Shown: positions 4,100-5,129 of the stretch, piece by piece
How positions within the stretch are numbered: the first letter of the stretch is position 1
Layout of the letters: every line of letters begins with the position of its first letter
Assembly (NCBI GenBank): GCA_039936115.1
Contig: JBDTIZ010000168.1
Span: 1-5,129 of the forward strand
Origin: DATIJJ01 sp039936115
Lineage (GTDB): Bacteria; Pseudomonadota; Gammaproteobacteria; DSM-16500
Reading direction: 5' to 3'
DNA: 5,129 nt
Program-made: the position numbers and the translations under genes
The notes under the pieces: generated by a model
Seen by the model: only the letters and a program-made list of their open reading frames with translations
Database searches by the model: none
What the model was told of the DNA's origin: nothing

Positions 4100-5129
4100 A
4101 TGACTAAACTGACGCAACTTGCTGCATGGCAAGCACTAAAACAACACCATCAAGCGATGACTGACCATACTATGCGGGATTTATTTGCTAGTGATCCAGC
4201 GCGATTTACACATTTTTCATTCCTGTTTGGCGATATGTTATTTGATTTTTCTAAAAATCGAATCACTCAAGAAACCATTGAATTGTTAAGTGCTTTAGCG
4301 CGAGAAGTAAAATTATCAGAAAAAATAGCTGCATTCTTCTCAGGTCAACCGATTAACTCGACTGAAAATCGTCCCGCACTTCATACAGCACTTCGTGCGC
4401 GTCACAACAAGAAATTGTTGATTGATGGTCATAATATTATGCCGGAGATCCATGCGGTCCTGGCCAAAATGCATGAATTTTCTGATCAAGTACGTAATGA
4501 AACCTGGCGTGGCGCAACTGGAAAACCGATACGTCATATCGTTAATATCGGCATTGGAGGCTCCCATTTAGGGCCTTTGATGGCATTAAAAGCGTTATCT
4601 GATTTCAGTCAAGAGTCGCTCAGCTGTCACTTTATTTCAAATATCGACGGTAGTGAAATTAATCAAGTGTTAAGCGAGATTGATCCTGAATCGTCATTAT
4701 TTATTATTTCTTCCAAATCATTTACTACAATTGAAACACTTTCTAATGCCGAACTCATTAAAACCTGGTTACATGAAAAACTAGGTGACATTGATTTATC
4801 ACCGCATTTTGTTGCTGTGACTGCAAGCGCCGTGCGTGCAAAAAAATTTGGCATTCCTGAAGCACAAATATTTTCGATTTGGGATTGGGTGGGTGGTCGT
4901 TATTCTGTCTGGTCTGCTATCGGTTTGCCGGTTGCGATTATGATTGGCATGGATCAATTTTATGAATTTTTAGATGGCGCAGCAGAGGTTGATCGGCATT
5001 TTCGTGAAACCGAATTTTCAGAAAATATACCGGTTTTGTTAGGCTTATTAGGTGTTTGGTATATTAATTTTTTTGGTGCAGATGCGCATGCGATTATTCC
5101 CTATGCACACGAGCTCGCGCGTTTTCCTA
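4100..5129 (+). CDS. pgi: glucose-6-phosphate isomerase, N-terminal 343 residues (runs off the window)
   Basis: This cytoplasmic enzyme interconverts glucose-6-phosphate and fructose-6-phosphate. The frame is open from the ATG at 4100 to the right edge and is colinear with my recollection of E. coli Pgi (549 residues). Matching blocks are LAAWQAL (7-13), FSKNRIT (50-56), ENRPALHTALR (89-99), NIMPEIHAVLAKM (112-124), the sugar-phosphate loop NIGIGGSHLGP (149-159), SSKSFTTIETL (204-214) and WDWVGGRYSVWSAIGLP (261-277). NFFGADAHAIIPY (323-335) comes near the end. His156 replaces the Asp seen in the E. coli GGSDLGP. The window ends about a dozen residues before the catalytic Glu region, so the catalytic Glu, His and Lys cannot be checked. 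A TAA at 4085-4087 in the same frame fixes the start. No good SD precedes it, only a GTTGGG-like run. The gene diverges from the zapA operon. Confidence 0.95.
   Translation, partial: MTKLTQLAAWQALKQHHQAMTDHTMRDLFASDPARFTHFSFLFGDMLFDFSKNRITQETIELLSALAREVKLSEKIAAFFSGQPINSTENRPALHTALRARHNKKLLIDGHNIMPEIHAVLAKMHEFSDQVRNETWRGATGKPIRHIVNIGIGGSHLGPLMALKALSDFSQESLSCHFISNIDGSEINQVLSEIDPESSLFIISSKSFTTIETLSNAELIKTWLHEKLGDIDLSPHFVAVTASAVRAKKFGIPEAQIFSIWDWVGGRYSVWSAIGLPVAIMIGMDQFYEFLDGAAEVDRHFRETEFSENIPVLLGLLGVWYINFFGADAHAIIPYAHELARFP

Noticed and set aside
4340..4854. Minus-strand open frames inside pgi
   Set aside because: They are shadows of the pgi frame, which is fully open and carries clear isomerase motifs.

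Overview
The window reads as AT-rich, gene-dense gammaproteobacterial chromosome. The strongest taxonomic hint is the minus-strand trio TIGR02449-like protein, zapA and fau, a gammaproteobacterial arrangement. A large NAD-glutamate dehydrogenase and a full-length-type pgi are also present. Codon style and base composition would suit Legionellales (Legionella, Coxiella or Aquicella relatives), but that is an inference and no marker gene here proves it.

Layout: bases 1-287 hold the C-terminal end of a large NAD-specific glutamate dehydrogenase. Bases 303-2795 form an accessory-looking block. It contains secreted protein A (390-1061, with its own promoter and a perfect terminator hairpin), then a compact crcB/fluC fluoride channel plus DUF190 PII-like gene pair (1235-1954), then secreted protein B (2087-2746, with its own promoter and terminator). 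A and B are paralogues, about 65% identical by hand alignment over the mature region. Both have a Sec-type signal peptide and eight conserved cysteines. Their promoters share a GCTTAAC box at almost the same distance from a TATA(A/C)TTGTAG -10 region.

Bases 2870-3975 are a tight minus-strand operon: a small coiled-coil protein, then zapA (0 bp gap), then fau/ygfA (4-bp ATGA overlap). The first two fit FtsZ-ring assembly and the third folate metabolism. The 6S RNA gene that sits between zapA and fau in enterobacteria cannot fit here. The divergent gene pgi (glucose-6-phosphate isomerase) starts at 4100 and runs off the right edge just before its catalytic Glu region.

There is no gene-free stretch over 300 bases. 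The longest gaps are 1062-1234 (terminator plus a GC-rich dyad), 1955-2086 (promoter B with dyad and direct repeats), 2747-2869 (terminator between convergent genes) and 3976-4099 (divergent promoter region). No tRNA, rRNA, CRISPR array, transposase or insertion sequence was seen. The most notable content is the uncharacterised, apparently co-regulated pair of cysteine-rich exported paralogues flanking the fluoride-channel operon.
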